From Brassica napus (Eukaryota > Streptophyta > Magnoliopsida > Brassicales > Brassicaceae), in NCBI RefSeq assembly GCF_020379485.1, contig NC_063437.1, positions 18,005,726-18,069,725 on the forward strand: DNA of 64,000 nt, read 5' to 3'. This document shows, one piece after another, positions 9,637-21,273 of the stretch. Positions within the stretch are counted from its first letter, which is position 1; every line of letters starts with the position of its first letter. The notes below the pieces were generated by a model. The model saw nothing but the letters and a program-made list of their open reading frames with translations. It had not been told where the DNA came from and did no database searches. The translations under genes and the position numbers were made by a program.

Positions 9637-11063
9637 ATGGATATGAACAATTGGTTTGATAGAGTTAAAGAAGACCGAAAGAATTTGAGCTTCTCCAAGA
9701 CATTTGCTTGTGCAGATTTGTCCTCTGAATGCATGGTAACTCTTTCTAACTTCTAAATCTCACCATGTTTTTAAACATTGTGATTGTCTTGATAGCTGGT
9801 AGGAATCTTTTGTCTTTCTTTCTTTAATGTTTAATGGGGTTCAAGTTAAGGGTTTAATCTTCTGGTTATCTTTGAAAGATCAAAATCTGTTGGATCTCTT
9901 AAATACTTACGTTCTTTGTGCTTCACATGTTGTTTCTTTGGTGCTTAGTGGGGTCTCACCGTTTAATCTTTAGGTTTCAAAGTGTTTAAAAAGATAATTG
10001 GTGTTTAATAGATCTGTTATTCATAAGAGGCAATTTGATAATATTGAGGTGACATGTTGAAACTTTGTCCTTCAGATTTTTGATATAATTTTGTTTCACA
10101 TTCTATCAGAGAACGTTTCCTTTCGACTTGATGAAAAGTCTCCCAAAAGAAGACTTGTCCAACAAGATGGTGATAATAGCAAAGTGGGGAAGCTCTTGGG
10201 AAGTAGACATCTCCAAGAACCCAAGATTCTACTACATGGAGAAGTCTGGGTGGAACCAGTTTGTGAGAGACAATGCCTTGGGCAAAAACGAGTTTGTCAC
10301 CTTTACTCACAAAGGATCGATGTGCTTCGACGTGAACATCTACGGGAAGGATGAGAAGGAGATTGTCAGACCACCAACAATGGCTTCTTCTGGTAAGGCT
10401 TTCTTTACTTCTAATGATGTTTTTATGAAAGTGAGGAGATGGAGAGTTAAAAAAGAAAACTAAATTCTTGCCTTTTGCGATGAAAAACAGGTGGTATCAA
10501 GCAGGAACAAGGTGCATCCATGGAAGGAGTTGAGTTTGAAGCGACTGAGAAGAAAGCTGAAGAATCCAAGAAGAAGATCAAGATCAAGAAAGTGGTGAAT
10601 TCTGTGGAAATAGGTGAATCTTCAAGAGGAGTAAAGAAGGTCAAGAGAGGAAGAGTGAGAGTGAAGAATGGTGTTCCAGAATTTGAGATCACCATAAAGA
10701 GATCAGGACTCGGACACGTGGTAAGATTTGATTTACAAAAGATAAGCATTAAAATCTGAATATTGGTGGTGATATGTGAATTATTATTTTCAGACAATCC
10801 CAAATCTTTTTAAGAAGCATATCCCGAATGAGCAAACGATGTTCACCATACACTCAAAAGGTAGCGGTGGTGGTTCGTGGGAGGTGTGGTGCTTGGTGAG
10901 GGAGGCTCAAGCAACCTTCTCAAGAGGATGGAGTAAATTGGCAAGAGAGTACCCTTTAGAGATTGGTGACAAGTGCACCTTACAGCTCATCAAACCCAAC
11001 GAGTGTGTCCTCACTATCGACTCCAACAAGGCCAAAGAGGAGGAGATCACTGTCATTGATTGA
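9637..11063 (+). CDS. Two-domain B3 DNA-binding protein (REM family)
   Basis: Four exons (9637-9735, 10110-10392, 10491-10720, 10794-11063) with GT-AG borders join in frame into 293 codons. The first B3 domain starts near residue 18 (SFSKTF), crosses intron 1 and runs to about residue 115, with MKSLPKED, WGSSWEVDISKNPRFYYMEK, GWNQFV and FVTFTHKGSMCFDV. A basic linker (KKKIKIKKVV, KKVKRGRVRVK) probably serves as nuclear localisation signal. The second B3 domain fills residues 195-293 with FEITIKRSG, TIPNLFKKHIP, WEVWCLVREA, FSRGWSKLAREYPLEIGD and CTLQLI. Members of the REM group bind DNA in meristems and reproductive tissue; most have no known target. At2g35310-type genes are a plausible relative, but I do not assign a symbol. 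The gene sits where Arabidopsis has other genes, so it looks like a transposed copy. The upstream TIR element ends 257 bp before the start codon. Confidence 0.9.
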
Positions 11064-11436
11064 TTGATGAAATCATTATGTTAAAGTGTCTTTGACTTTT
11101 TATTATCTATGGAGAGACAATAACTTTAGCTAATCTGTGTTTCTTTCTTTCTTGCTTGTGTTTTTTTCCTCCACCACACTTTGCTCTATCTATCTGCTCA
11201 TGAAACTTTTCTATATATATTATGCAAGTCGATGTTTCCCCCCAAGACTCTTTTTATCTTTAAATATGATGAATCTATATTGGCTAGAGACGGTATCAAT
11301 TGCATCAAGTCGAACGCGTTCAAAACAATATTACATCACTTTCCCACTCTTGTTTTTGTTTTGGTGAGGTTTCTTGCCTACAACCAGAAACAAACTACAT
11401 GAAACCACTACGTCTTCAGAGTCTCTTGGATGTTTT
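11064..11436. other. B3 gene 3' UTR and intergenic DNA
   Basis: The stretch contains the likely 3' UTR of the B3 gene, T-rich DNA and no recognisable gene. Small open frames here have no features of proteins. Confidence 0.4.
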
Positions 11437-11850
11437 TATAAGAGCAAAACTGTAAAGCTGGGAGGGAACTTCTCTTCTGAAAAAAGACATTAATGGTAAT
11501 CAATGAAACTAGTAGTGCAAGGAGAATCACATAAAAATAGGCACATACTTCCTTCAGTCTGCTTCCATAGCCATTCTGAAACCGCGGAATCATAAGCAGC
11601 AACATGCTGAAAGGCCTTCCAGGTAAGTTTTATGCGGAACTGTTGGTCGCACTGTCCTCCCTTTGAGATACTCCAGAACAGCTTGATAGTCCTATGAATG
11701 AGAACGTCTTTGTGGTTCGGTCCAAACAACATATAGAATTAGAAAATACAATTATTAATCTAGAAATGTACATAAGGAGTAAGTCTCATACTGTGTATTA
11801 CCTTGGCAGCTGCTCTAATAAAGCCAAATCCTTCTTGTCAGATTAAGATA
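11437..11850 (-). pseudogene. Remnant of ATIC / PurH (AICAR transformylase-IMP cyclohydrolase)
   Basis: Three minus-strand pieces of one gene remain in the correct order. The first, about 11812-11850, encodes FIRAAAK and ends at a still-good donor. The second, about 11549-11717, encodes NHKDVLI and then, after a frame break, the frame for DYQAVLEYLKG is lost, while GGQCDQQFRIKLTWKAFQHVAAYDSAVSEWLWKQTEG is readable. The third, about 11437-11476, encodes EKFPPSFTVLL. These match the IMP-cyclohydrolase part of the bifunctional enzyme that carries out the last two steps of purine synthesis. The acceptor before NHKDVLI is damaged and the rest of the gene is gone. The position between TRX o1 and the PB1 kinase is that of At2g35040 in Arabidopsis, so this is probably an ancestral gene lost in place. 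Confidence 0.8.
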
Positions 11851-12562
11851 TCAAAGCTTGCTTCTTTCCTGATACATAAATATTACGACCACTTTATGTT
11901 AAAACCATACTCTGTTGTATACAACCTGCACAGAAACAAAAACCAACCAGAGGAGCTTGAAGACTGTGTCTGAGACTCCGACATAGCTCGAACCGCAACT
12001 AAACTCGGACGTAGCGATGTACAGTATACCTGCTCAAAGAATACTTACAAAGTCAAGAAAGACACGAAGAACACGTCTACATAGAAAAAAAAAAAAAAAA
12101 AAAAAAAAACACGTCTACATAGAGAGAAGAGAATATAGCTGTTTTCCTGCGAATATAGCTGCAGAGAATTTCACTGGAGCGAGCACTCACGGAGGTGGTG
12201 GTAGCGGCGGAGCTGAGCTAAACTGTGTGTTGTTTTGATTTTGTTAAACAGTGAGTTTAGTGTTATTAAGAAATGTTTTGCGGCTAATTTGTAAAAATAA
12301 TACAAAAATTAAAAAATAGATTAAAATGGAAATATCTGATATTTTATTGGTGTTCAGGTGGGAATATTAAATTTATTGTTATGGGCTTTTGACAGTTAGA
12401 TTGCACCTTTAATTTCGCCTGGAATATTTCTGGAAAAACAAACTTTTTATTTTCCCCAAAATAACTTGCGAAAATGCCAAGTAGAAACCAAAATTCTCTT
12501 TCTTGTAAAGTGTACAGCAATTAGTAAAAAATTAAAAAAAAATATTGGATCAGAGTGGTAAA
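11851..12562. other. Intergenic DNA with a poly(A) insertion
   Basis: No gene is recognisable. Some purine-gene 5' sequence may persist but I could not match it. A 24-base poly(A) run flanked by direct repeats lies at 12071-12122 and is listed separately. The segment from about 12240 on is AT-rich and leads to the Helitron insertion point. Confidence 0.4.
12071..12122. repeat. Poly(A) run between 14-bp direct repeats
   Basis: The 14-mer ACACGTCTACATAG occurs at 12071-12084 and 12109-12122, with 24 adenines between. This is the layout left by target-primed reverse transcription (target duplication plus poly(A)) when almost nothing but the tail was copied. Slippage in a pre-existing duplication is the alternative. 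Confidence 0.75.
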
Positions 12563-13961
12563 TCTTATATATTAAAACAGAACTCACAACATTGATTTAT
12601 GTGTGATTTTTTTAAAAATGGACCTAATGGACCTATTAATAGAAATCTTATATATTAAAACAGAAGTCACAAACTTGATTCATGTGTGAATTTTTTTTAA
12701 AAATGGACCTAATGGACCTATTCATAGAAATTCATATTACATTTTAATTCAGACTAATAATAAATAGAATTTTTAAAATATTTTAATCATAATATCTTTT
12801 GATATCTTTTCATTTTAAATATAAATATATTTATTTTAAAATTCTAACAAATCTGTTTAAAAAGATTTTTACAAGATCTTCATTTTTGAAATTATATTTA
12901 AATATTTTCATTAATTTCGAAATTAGTTTAAAATATTATTATACATTAATATATTCAGTTATATAAAATTAAAAATAAAAAAAATCTATAATATTTTATT
13001 TATTATATAATCATAATCAATCATGTTAAAATAAAATTATTATATTGCGCTAAATATAATAAAATTGTATTAAAATTATATATTTATATATTTTATTTTT
13101 GCAATTATAAAATATTTATGTTCAAAATAAAATCTAATATGTTGGAAAGATGGATTAACATTATCAAACTATATAATACATGTATAAAAATTAACATGTA
13201 TTTCTTTAAAGTTAATAATATAAAATCTTTGTAACTTCTTTAATCATAAAATAATATATATTTATATATTATATTTTAAAAATTCTAATAAATCTGTGTA
13301 AAAATATTTAAACAATAACTTAATGTATCTTAAGTTATCGTTTAAAAATGAAAATAAATAAATTATATCCTATTTTATCTACTTTATAGTCATGATCATG
13401 TTAAAATATAATTATTATACTAAAATAAATATGATAAAATTATATTAATTGATAAATTTATAAATTTTATTTTCATAAATATATTTATTTAAAATATAAT
13501 ATGATGATAGAACAACTTAAAATTAACAAACTATATAATACATGTCTAAAAATTAACATATCTTAGACTTTTATATATAGAATAATAAATTATCTAAAAT
13601 GAATAAGCATAAAAATAGTGGTAAAAAGAAATCCATTTTTAAAAGACGGGTCAGAATTTATCATAAATTAAATACAAAATAATTTTTAAATATATTTTCT
13701 CATGAATATATTAATTTGCTTAATAACTAAATGCAAATACAATAAGATAAATATATAATAAGAAGTGGTAAATACATACGGTTTAAACAATTTAATTATT
13801 ATAACATGCAAATTATAAAATTATTGTATTTGAAATAGTTATATAAATATTTAAGTATATGATTAACATTAAAAATATATATCACTTATGTTCTAAAACA
13901 ATAATTTATATATAGAAAAGTGAAAACAAACACCCGTGCGGTTGCACGGATCAAAATCTAG
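12563..13961 (+). mobile_element. Non-autonomous Helitron, plus orientation
   Basis: The 5' terminus is TCTTATATATTAAAACAGAA at 12563, after an A. The 3' terminus is CTAG at 13958-13961, before a T, with the hairpin CCGTGC-GGTT-GCACGG (13934-13949) 8 nt upstream. These are the three Helitron marks: TC start, hairpin plus CTRR end, and A/T insertion site. The 1.4-kb body is almost pure AT-rich DNA without coding sequence. The first 83 bp are repeated at once (second TC at 12646), so two start points are possible. The element lies about 670 bp upstream of the kinase start codon and may contribute to its distal promoter. Confidence 0.88.
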
Positions 13962-14549
13962 TTAACTAATTAAACAGAGACTATATATGGAGATGACGTA
14001 ACCTTCTTACGTCTAGTCATGTGATTTATACAGAACAAAAATAAAGTTTTTTTGGCGTCAATAATATTTATAGTTAAAAATGGATTAGCGCTTATAATAA
14101 GTTTACCAGATAGATAATTAGATGATTATTGGCACAATATTTTCTCAGGAGAGAATAAAAAAAAATTGGGAATGTCCAAAATTAGAGAAGAAGGACTCGT
14201 CTTCTCTCCTCCGATTTATCGATCGTCAAACCCTCAGTCTCTGCTGCCTCTGGTAAACAAAAACCTTCCCTCTCTTACTCGATTCGTGCTGTTTTCGATC
14301 CTTTGTTTGCTGAAAAAAATCTCTGGATCCGATGTGTTTATCCTAATGATACTCAGATCTTGCTTGATCCGCTTCTATTGACCCTATCCATCGTTTATTT
14401 TGTCACGGTTCGTTGCTAGTTAGGTGAAGTTGTTGATCGATTGGCATATTTGATTCTCTCTTTGATTAGTTGAAACCTTATAGAGATTAGAGATTATATG
14501 TTTGATGATGTTTTATTAAAATCACTCTTCTCTCGTTTCAGGCACTTGA
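13962..14549 (+). promoter_or_regulatory. Kinase promoter, 5' UTR and leader intron
   Basis: A TATA-like CTATATATGG lies at 13981-13990, and TGACGT, a bZIP-type core, lies at 13994-13999. The leader appears to hold an intron at about 14253-14541, with donor TG|GTAAAC and acceptor TTTCAG, a common arrangement in plant genes that often raises expression. Transcription start is not determined. Confidence 0.5.
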
Positions 14550-14632
14550 ATGAGTTTGTTCGTTGTTCCATTTCTGCATGCACAAAGATTTGATTTGAGC
14601 TTCACCCCCTCAAGTGTTGTGCTATGAGCTAG
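14550..14632 (+). promoter_or_regulatory. Two chained upstream ORFs ending at the kinase start
   Basis: uORF1 (14550-14627, 25 codons plus stop) begins just after the leader-intron acceptor. Its stop overlaps the start of uORF2 in the sequence ATGA. uORF2 is only ATG-AGC-TAG (14624-14632), and its stop touches the main ATG at 14633 with no spacing. A ribosome must skip both or reinitiate at once to make the kinase, so translation is likely restrained. This assumes the leader is spliced as described. Confidence 0.6.
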
Positions 14633-17600
14633 ATGGATAGAGACCTTGATAAACAGAACATGGACCAAGCAAACGGTTATGAACACGTTCGGTATGCTGC
14701 TTCTGATCCTCGAGGTGAGGGGATTGGCTCCGTGAATGAAAGGTTTTCGCGTGATTCTTCAACTAGTGTTGATACTAATGTACGACCTCCAGATTTTGCT
14801 GTTTTGACCCCTGCTCGGCCGGTGAACTACTCGATACAGACTGGGGAAGAGTTTGCTTTTGAGTTTATGAGAGATAGGGTCATTATGAGACCGCAGTTCA
14901 TCCCTAATGTGTATGGTGAGGCTACGGGTATGCCTCTTCCTGTCAACTTAAGTGCTATGGAGAGTGGCTCTAACACCACAATGGTTAACGCAGCAGAACA
15001 AGGGAGTACCTTTGAGCAAGAGAGGAAACCCCCTTCTAGAAGTGAAGATAAGAGCTATCATGAGCTTGTCAAGTCAGCCCCGGCCGTTTCTTCAAGAAAC
15101 GATACTGGTCAAAGGCTTAATAGTCTGCTTTCTTCTAGAGCTTCTGACAGCTCTTTGAACCACGCAAAGTTTTTGTGTAGTTTTGGTGGTAGAATCATAC
15201 CCCGCCCCAGAGATCAGAAGCTTAGATATGTTGGCGGTGAGACGCGTATCATACGGATTAGCAAGACTATTTCTTTCCAAGAACTCATGCACAAAATGGT
15301 AGAGATGTTCCCTGAAGCACGTACCATAAAATATCAGCTGCCAGGCGAGGATCTCGATGCGCTAGTCTCTGTATCTTCTGATGAGGATTTACAAAATATG
15401 ATGGAGGAGTGTAATGTGTTTGGTAGTGGAGGATCTGAGAAGCCCAGGATGTTCTTGTTTTCAAGCAGTGACTTAGAGGAGGCTCAGTTCGTTTTGGAAG
15501 CTGCAGAGGGTGATTCGGAGGTTCAGTATGTTGTTGCTGTCAATGGGATGGATCTAAGTTCACGAAAAAGTTCCCTTGGAGTAAGTGCTTCTGGGAACAA
15601 TTTGGATGAGCTACTTCACAGGAATACTGATAGGGAGATCAGTAGAGCTGCCACAGAACCTGCAGTAGCTTCGGTTGCTCCCTTGGCAGGCAATGAATCT
15701 TTATCAGCTAGCCAGACTTCTCAACCTGTAACAGGTTTTTCTACTGGAAATGAGCCATTTTCAGAGCCTTATCGAGGACAGCAACTACACTTAACAGGAC
15801 TTGGTAACCACCAAGTTTACACGTCAGCTCACATGGCAAGCATAGGCTATGTAGATGAGAAGGGGTCTGTTCCTTTGCATGTTCAACCACAGCCTCATTA
15901 TATCCCTTATCCTGTGAATCCTGAAACACCTCTTGAGAGTGTGGTGCCTCAGTATCCACGTAAACCTGAGCAAGGAGTTTTGCATGATGAGCAGATCTTT
16001 CGTGTACAAGATCCAGAAGCTTCATCAAAAGAGACCAAAATGAGAAGAGAAGACTCATTTAAGAAGGTAAATGGTCCTGCTAATGAATCTACTATCGAGA
16101 CCAATCTTTCAGCAAAGGAGTCAAAGATGAGGAGAGAATCCTCAACTCCAAGGGTCAATGAGTATTCTGTTTCGTCTATGTCTGGTGATTTGATAGTCCC
16201 AGATCATGCCCTGAAGGAAGAAGCTCCAATTGCCACACAGATATCCACCAATTCAACACCGTATCCAAGTACCTCAGCCTGTCCAGAGAAAAGTCTTAGA
16301 AAATCTCATGACCATATTGAGAACAATCTTTCTGCAAAGGAGCCAAAGATGAGGAAAGAACACTCCACCACAAGGGTCAGTGAGTCTTCCCTCTCCTCTG
16401 TATCTGGTGATTCTATGGTCCCAGATCACACCCTCAAGGAAGAAGCTCCTTTTTCCAAGCAAATTTCTAATTCAACACCAGATCCAAGTTCCTTTGTTTG
16501 CCAAGAAAGAAGTCTTGAAACATCCCAGGAATATGTTCCCAAAACGGCTGCCCTAGATACAGCAAGTGAAGACATGAAAATCAGTCAGGACACTCAATGT
16601 TGTCTGCCTGGAGGATTCTCTGCATCTGGGCTTGTAATTCCAGATGGTGATTCATCTAATTCGAGTAATGTCGACCAGCCTGTGATTCACCAAAGGGATT
16701 TTCATTCTGGGCTACGGGATACAGCAGAAACTAAACGTTTGTCCCAAACTGATGATTCTCTGGGTTCCCAATTTGTAATGGCTAAATCAGCTTCAGATGC
16801 ATGCTTGCCTATCAGTGAATCAGCTGAAACTTTTCATGAAGCAAAGATGGAGTCCCAGAATGTTCATTCCAGCGCACCAGTAAGACCACCTCCTGAAAGC
16901 CTCTGGACAGCCGACGGTAGTATCTCACAGTTTGAAGAAAGAAACTTGGAACCTAACGCCCCGGAGCATTTAAGTCAGTCAGAGACTTCAGTTAAGGCTG
17001 TTCCGCAAGGACATATTGAGAACGGGGATATAGTTGTTGATATAAATGATAGATTTCCTCGTGATTTTCTTGCTGATATACTGAAAGAGTCTCTAAACTT
17101 CCCTGGACTACGGCCATTGCATGGTGTTGGAGCTGGAGTGAGTTTAAATGTTCAGAATCATGACCCTAAAAATTGGTCCTATTTTCGAAATTTGGCGCAG
17201 GATGAGTTTGAGAGGAAGGATGTATCCCTTATGGATCAGGACCACCCTGGATTTCCCTCTTCCCTGACTAACACCGATGGAGTTCCTATTGATTATAGCT
17301 ACCCACCATTGCAGTCTGAGAAAGTTGCTCCAACTCAGTTAAATCCACAAATCCACTTTGATGGGAAGGCTCAGCCGGACGTGTCTACCACTGCCGTAGC
17401 TGATTCGAGCACAGTAGACACACAAGAAGATCACGGTCAGACAGTGTTCGAAGGTGCTGAAAGAACAGATTCAAAAGTGGTACGTTTGTAAGCTAAATAT
17501 GAAAATTCTAATGAAGTTTCAGTTCTGGCAAAATACATGTTCCAACTGTTGTTATTTTCTAATTTCTATATACTTGGATATGCAGAATACTGAAGCTCCT

Positions 17601-19737
17601 CTTATTGACCTTATTGCTGAGGACAATGTCAGCAGATCTCTGCAGGTACGTTGTCAGTTGATGGCTTAACATGTTTACAAGGTGTTGTATTTTCCGCCTT
17701 CTTTTGACCAGATAATCCCATGTTAACGAGCCACAATAGTGAACTAGACAGCATCACAGCAAAGATCGTGCATAATTGTTTGGGTGGTTTTAGAAGAAGG
17801 ATTATTCTTTAGCATCACAACCCCTAAGTACCAAAAGGATTTTAATATTGTATCAACCAAGTTATGACTTTCCAGTAAAGAGTTTATCTGTCATCTCTGT
17901 TTTTGGTATTTGTCTGTTTTGCTTTTGGAATTTTATAGAACCCATAGGTGTACGCTGCTTATAGACTAGACTGAAATAGTTCATGTCCCCATTGGCAGCT
18001 GAAATCATTGGAGCTTTATAAACATATTGTCAATCTTGCTCCTGGTTTTCTCACTGATGACTGTAACCATCTTGTTTATGTTTCAGTTCATTAAAAATGA
18101 CGACTTGGAAGAACTGAAGGAACTAGGTTCTGGTACCTTTGGAACTGTCTATCATGGAAAATGGAGGGGTACAGATGTTGCTATCAAGCGAATTAAAAGG
18201 ACCTGTTTTATTGGTCGTTCATCTGAACAAGAGAGATTGGTGAGCTTTCTTTCTCAAGGAGTTAGAGGTTTCTGAGGTTTATATAACTACATTTGCCACA
18301 CCGTGGTTCTCCCAATTTACATTTTATCTGCTATAGGGTAAACATAGTACTGCTAGAGGACACTACTACTATCTGAACCCAGAACACATCTTTTTGTTGT
18401 TCGTTTTTCTTTTGCACGAAGCGACTATTAGATGCTTTTGAGCAAGAAGTTGGCATTCACGTACAATCATGCTAGACTTTTGAGAAAGCTGTATTAGTTT
18501 AATTGCTTTTCAATTTTCACAACCCACTTATTGAAAATTTCAGACCTCGGAGTTTTGGCATGAAGCTGAAATTCTTTCCAAGCTACATCATCCAAATGTT
18601 ATGGCATTTTACGGCGTAGTGAAAGATGGGCCAGGAGGAACTTTAGCTACAGTCACAGAGTACATGGTCAATGGATCGCTTAGACATGTTCTGCTCAGCA
18701 ACAGGTAATTGTTTGCACAGTTCGTCGGAATCCTTACTTCATAGAAACAACCTTAGCTTATCCAGCTCACATTTGAGGAATTACAGGCAGATTGATCGAC
18801 GTAAGCGACTTATCATTGCAATGGATGCAGCTTTTGGGATGGAATATTTGCACTCAAAGAACATAGTTCATTTCGATTTGAAGTGTGACAACTTGCTTGT
18901 CAACTTAAAGGATCCCGCCCGTCCCATATGCAAGGTGATTTTCTACAACAGTTCGAGATTATAAATGATGCAACACTGGTTTTGTTTATGTGACAGTGAG
19001 ATGTTTGTTTATGCAGGTTGGTGATTTTGGTCTGTCAAAGATAAAAAGAAACACTTTGGTCACTGGCGGTGTAAGGGGAACCCTCCCTTGGATGGCTCCC
19101 GAGCTACTTAGTGGAAGCAGCAGCAAAGTTTCTGAAAAGGTATGAAACCCAATGCCCTCAGAGTAGTTCTGTATATATAGTTTCTTTTTTTGAATGAATG
19201 TATATATAGTTTCAACGCCTTGTTAATGATTTTGCAAGTAATCTTCGCCGTGGATACTTCATTTTTCACACAGGTCGATGTATTCTCTTTCGGAATCGTC
19301 TTGTGGGAAATTCTTACCGGTGAGGAACCATACGCCAATATGCATTACGGTGCAATAATCGGTAAATTACCCTCTCTCTCTCTCTCTCTCTTCTCTTCTC
19401 TTCTCTTACCAACTAAGGTTTTGTACAATCAGACAGTACATCCAGTTCTTGCTTTACAGTGCGTGGAAGTAGCAATCAAGCTTATCTATTTTGGTAGTCT
19501 AAATCTCTTACCAGTTTGTTGCTTGTGTGAATAAAAATCGTAGGAGGCATAGTGAACAATACACTGAGACCAACCGTTCCAAGCTACTGTGACCCAGAAT
19601 GGAGGATGCTGATGGAACAGTGTTGGGCTCCTGACCCATTTGTTCGACCTTCCTTCCCAGAGATAGCCAGACGTCTCCGTACCATGTCCTCCTCTGCGGT
19701 CCAGACAAAAGCTCACGCCCCCAATCACCACAAGTAA
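14633..19737 (+). CDS. PB1-domain Raf-like protein kinase (At2g35050-like)
   Basis: Eight exons (14633-17479, 17586-17645, 18087-18239, 18544-18704, 18787-18934, 19017-19139, 19274-19361, 19544-19737) join in frame into 1257 residues. A PB1 (octicosapeptide/Phox/Bem1p) domain at about residues 180-265 begins [13 protein letters not shown] and includes the acidic [20 protein letters not shown]; it mediates pairing with other PB1 proteins. A long Ser-rich, probably disordered middle holds two similar segments ([21 protein letters not shown] and [21 protein letters not shown] types, near 16105-16200 and 16330-16425), an internal duplication. The kinase domain starts near residue 975: glycine loop GSGTFG (983-988), VAIK lysine K1003, catalytic HFDLK with D1104, DFG at 1126-1128, and [14 protein letters not shown] in place of HRD makes it a non-RD kinase, usual in this Raf-like branch. 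The B4-group relatives act in osmotic stress and hypoxia signalling. A possible poly(A) signal is at 19979. Intact. Confidence 0.95.
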
Positions 19738-20079
19738 TCTGTCAGTTTATCATTCCTGGTACGTAAAACAAGGTATGCTTTGTGTATATAAACATATCCT
19801 TTCTGCTTCTTTCTGATTTCAGAGATGACAGTTTTAAGGTGTGTTGATTTGTCCAAGAAACCTTAAAAGCACATATTCATATTTTGTATAGCCATTATTA
19901 TTATTTAGTGTAAGTAAATTGGTTTTGGTATAATGACTTGGATACTACTTCTGTAGTCGGGAGTCTTTTTTCTTTTTCAATAAAAGTTTCACATATAAAT
20001 ATGTTTTTGAATTTATCAATTTTTATGCGTAATCGGTTTGGTTGATTAAAATTTCTCGTCTTACCATATCTAAATTCTA
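19738..20079 (+). other. Kinase 3' UTR and downstream DNA
   Basis: The likely 3' UTR, with AATAAA at 19979-19984, precedes AT-rich spacer. No other gene is visible. Confidence 0.5.
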
Positions 20080-21242
20080 AACTATTAATGATGTATTAGA
20101 CATGTTTCCCCTGCTCCTATCCGGTGATCGCCACGTCATATTCCGGCGGTTGGTTGCCGACAAGTAATCTTTCCAGCCCTGTAGAGCTTGCCTCAAACCA
20201 TTAATCTTGTTATATAATCCCAAACAACAATTAGCATGCATGATGCATATCTTTTCCATCTAGCTGTGCAATTGGCAGAACCCTCGGAAGTAAACCGTGT
20301 CAAGAAACCGCATCGTGAGACCGAGTTCTTCTGTGACAAACCGGTCGTGTTTGATGATGTTGAACACGTCTTGCTCGTTCTTGCCGCAGAAATGTCCACC
20401 TTAACTCGTACCAGTATTTGTTGAGCTTGACAGTTTGGCGGTTGGCTTGAACGAACTTGAAATCTGCATTGACAAGGTTTCCTGGGTCGCTAGTGTTTCC
20501 GTTGGAGTGGTCGCAGGTGACCTGGAAGTCTACTTCCGAGAATAGATGAGGAATAGGTTATGGGTCTCGGAGCCACATTATATCCATGTCCTGTTTTTGT
20601 CAACAACGTATAAAACAAAATACATAAATCTGTTTTTTATGTACTAGATGAAATATGAAATGTTGATAATTTTTAAGACCAAAGAGTCAAAGACAATGAT
20701 CATATCGTTACATATATCAGAGCCGTGCTTAGAGGCTTTTGAAAAAGACATTTGCCTAGGGCTCCCAAATTTTGTAGAAATTTTAGGGTCCCAAATTACA
20801 AAAAAAATAATTTTACATGGTGGTTAACATATTCTCTTAGTTAGATTTTTATTTTTATTTGAATTTAAATTGAACTTCTATTTAAAGTAACTAGGTTTGT
20901 GATCATTTTTGCTATATTTTAAATAAAACTATAAAAATTATACTTCTAAAAAACTGTAAATATTTGATCACATTGGTCTTTTCTTTTATATGCTATGAGT
21001 TAGATTTATTTTATATATTTATGAGAATTTGATAAAGAAAATATAATATTTTCAATATATAGTTAATTTAAATGCTAAGATTTACATTTTTGACACCTAC
21101 CAACATTTCAATCAAAAATTTATATCTTTGTATTTATATTACAAATTCATATTTTTTGTTCATGATTTAAAATTTTATTTTATAAAATTTTGGTGAAGAA
21201 AATTTAGAAAACGTTTATGTAATAATTCAAAACTTTTGAGTG

Positions 21243-21273
<31 letters not shown>

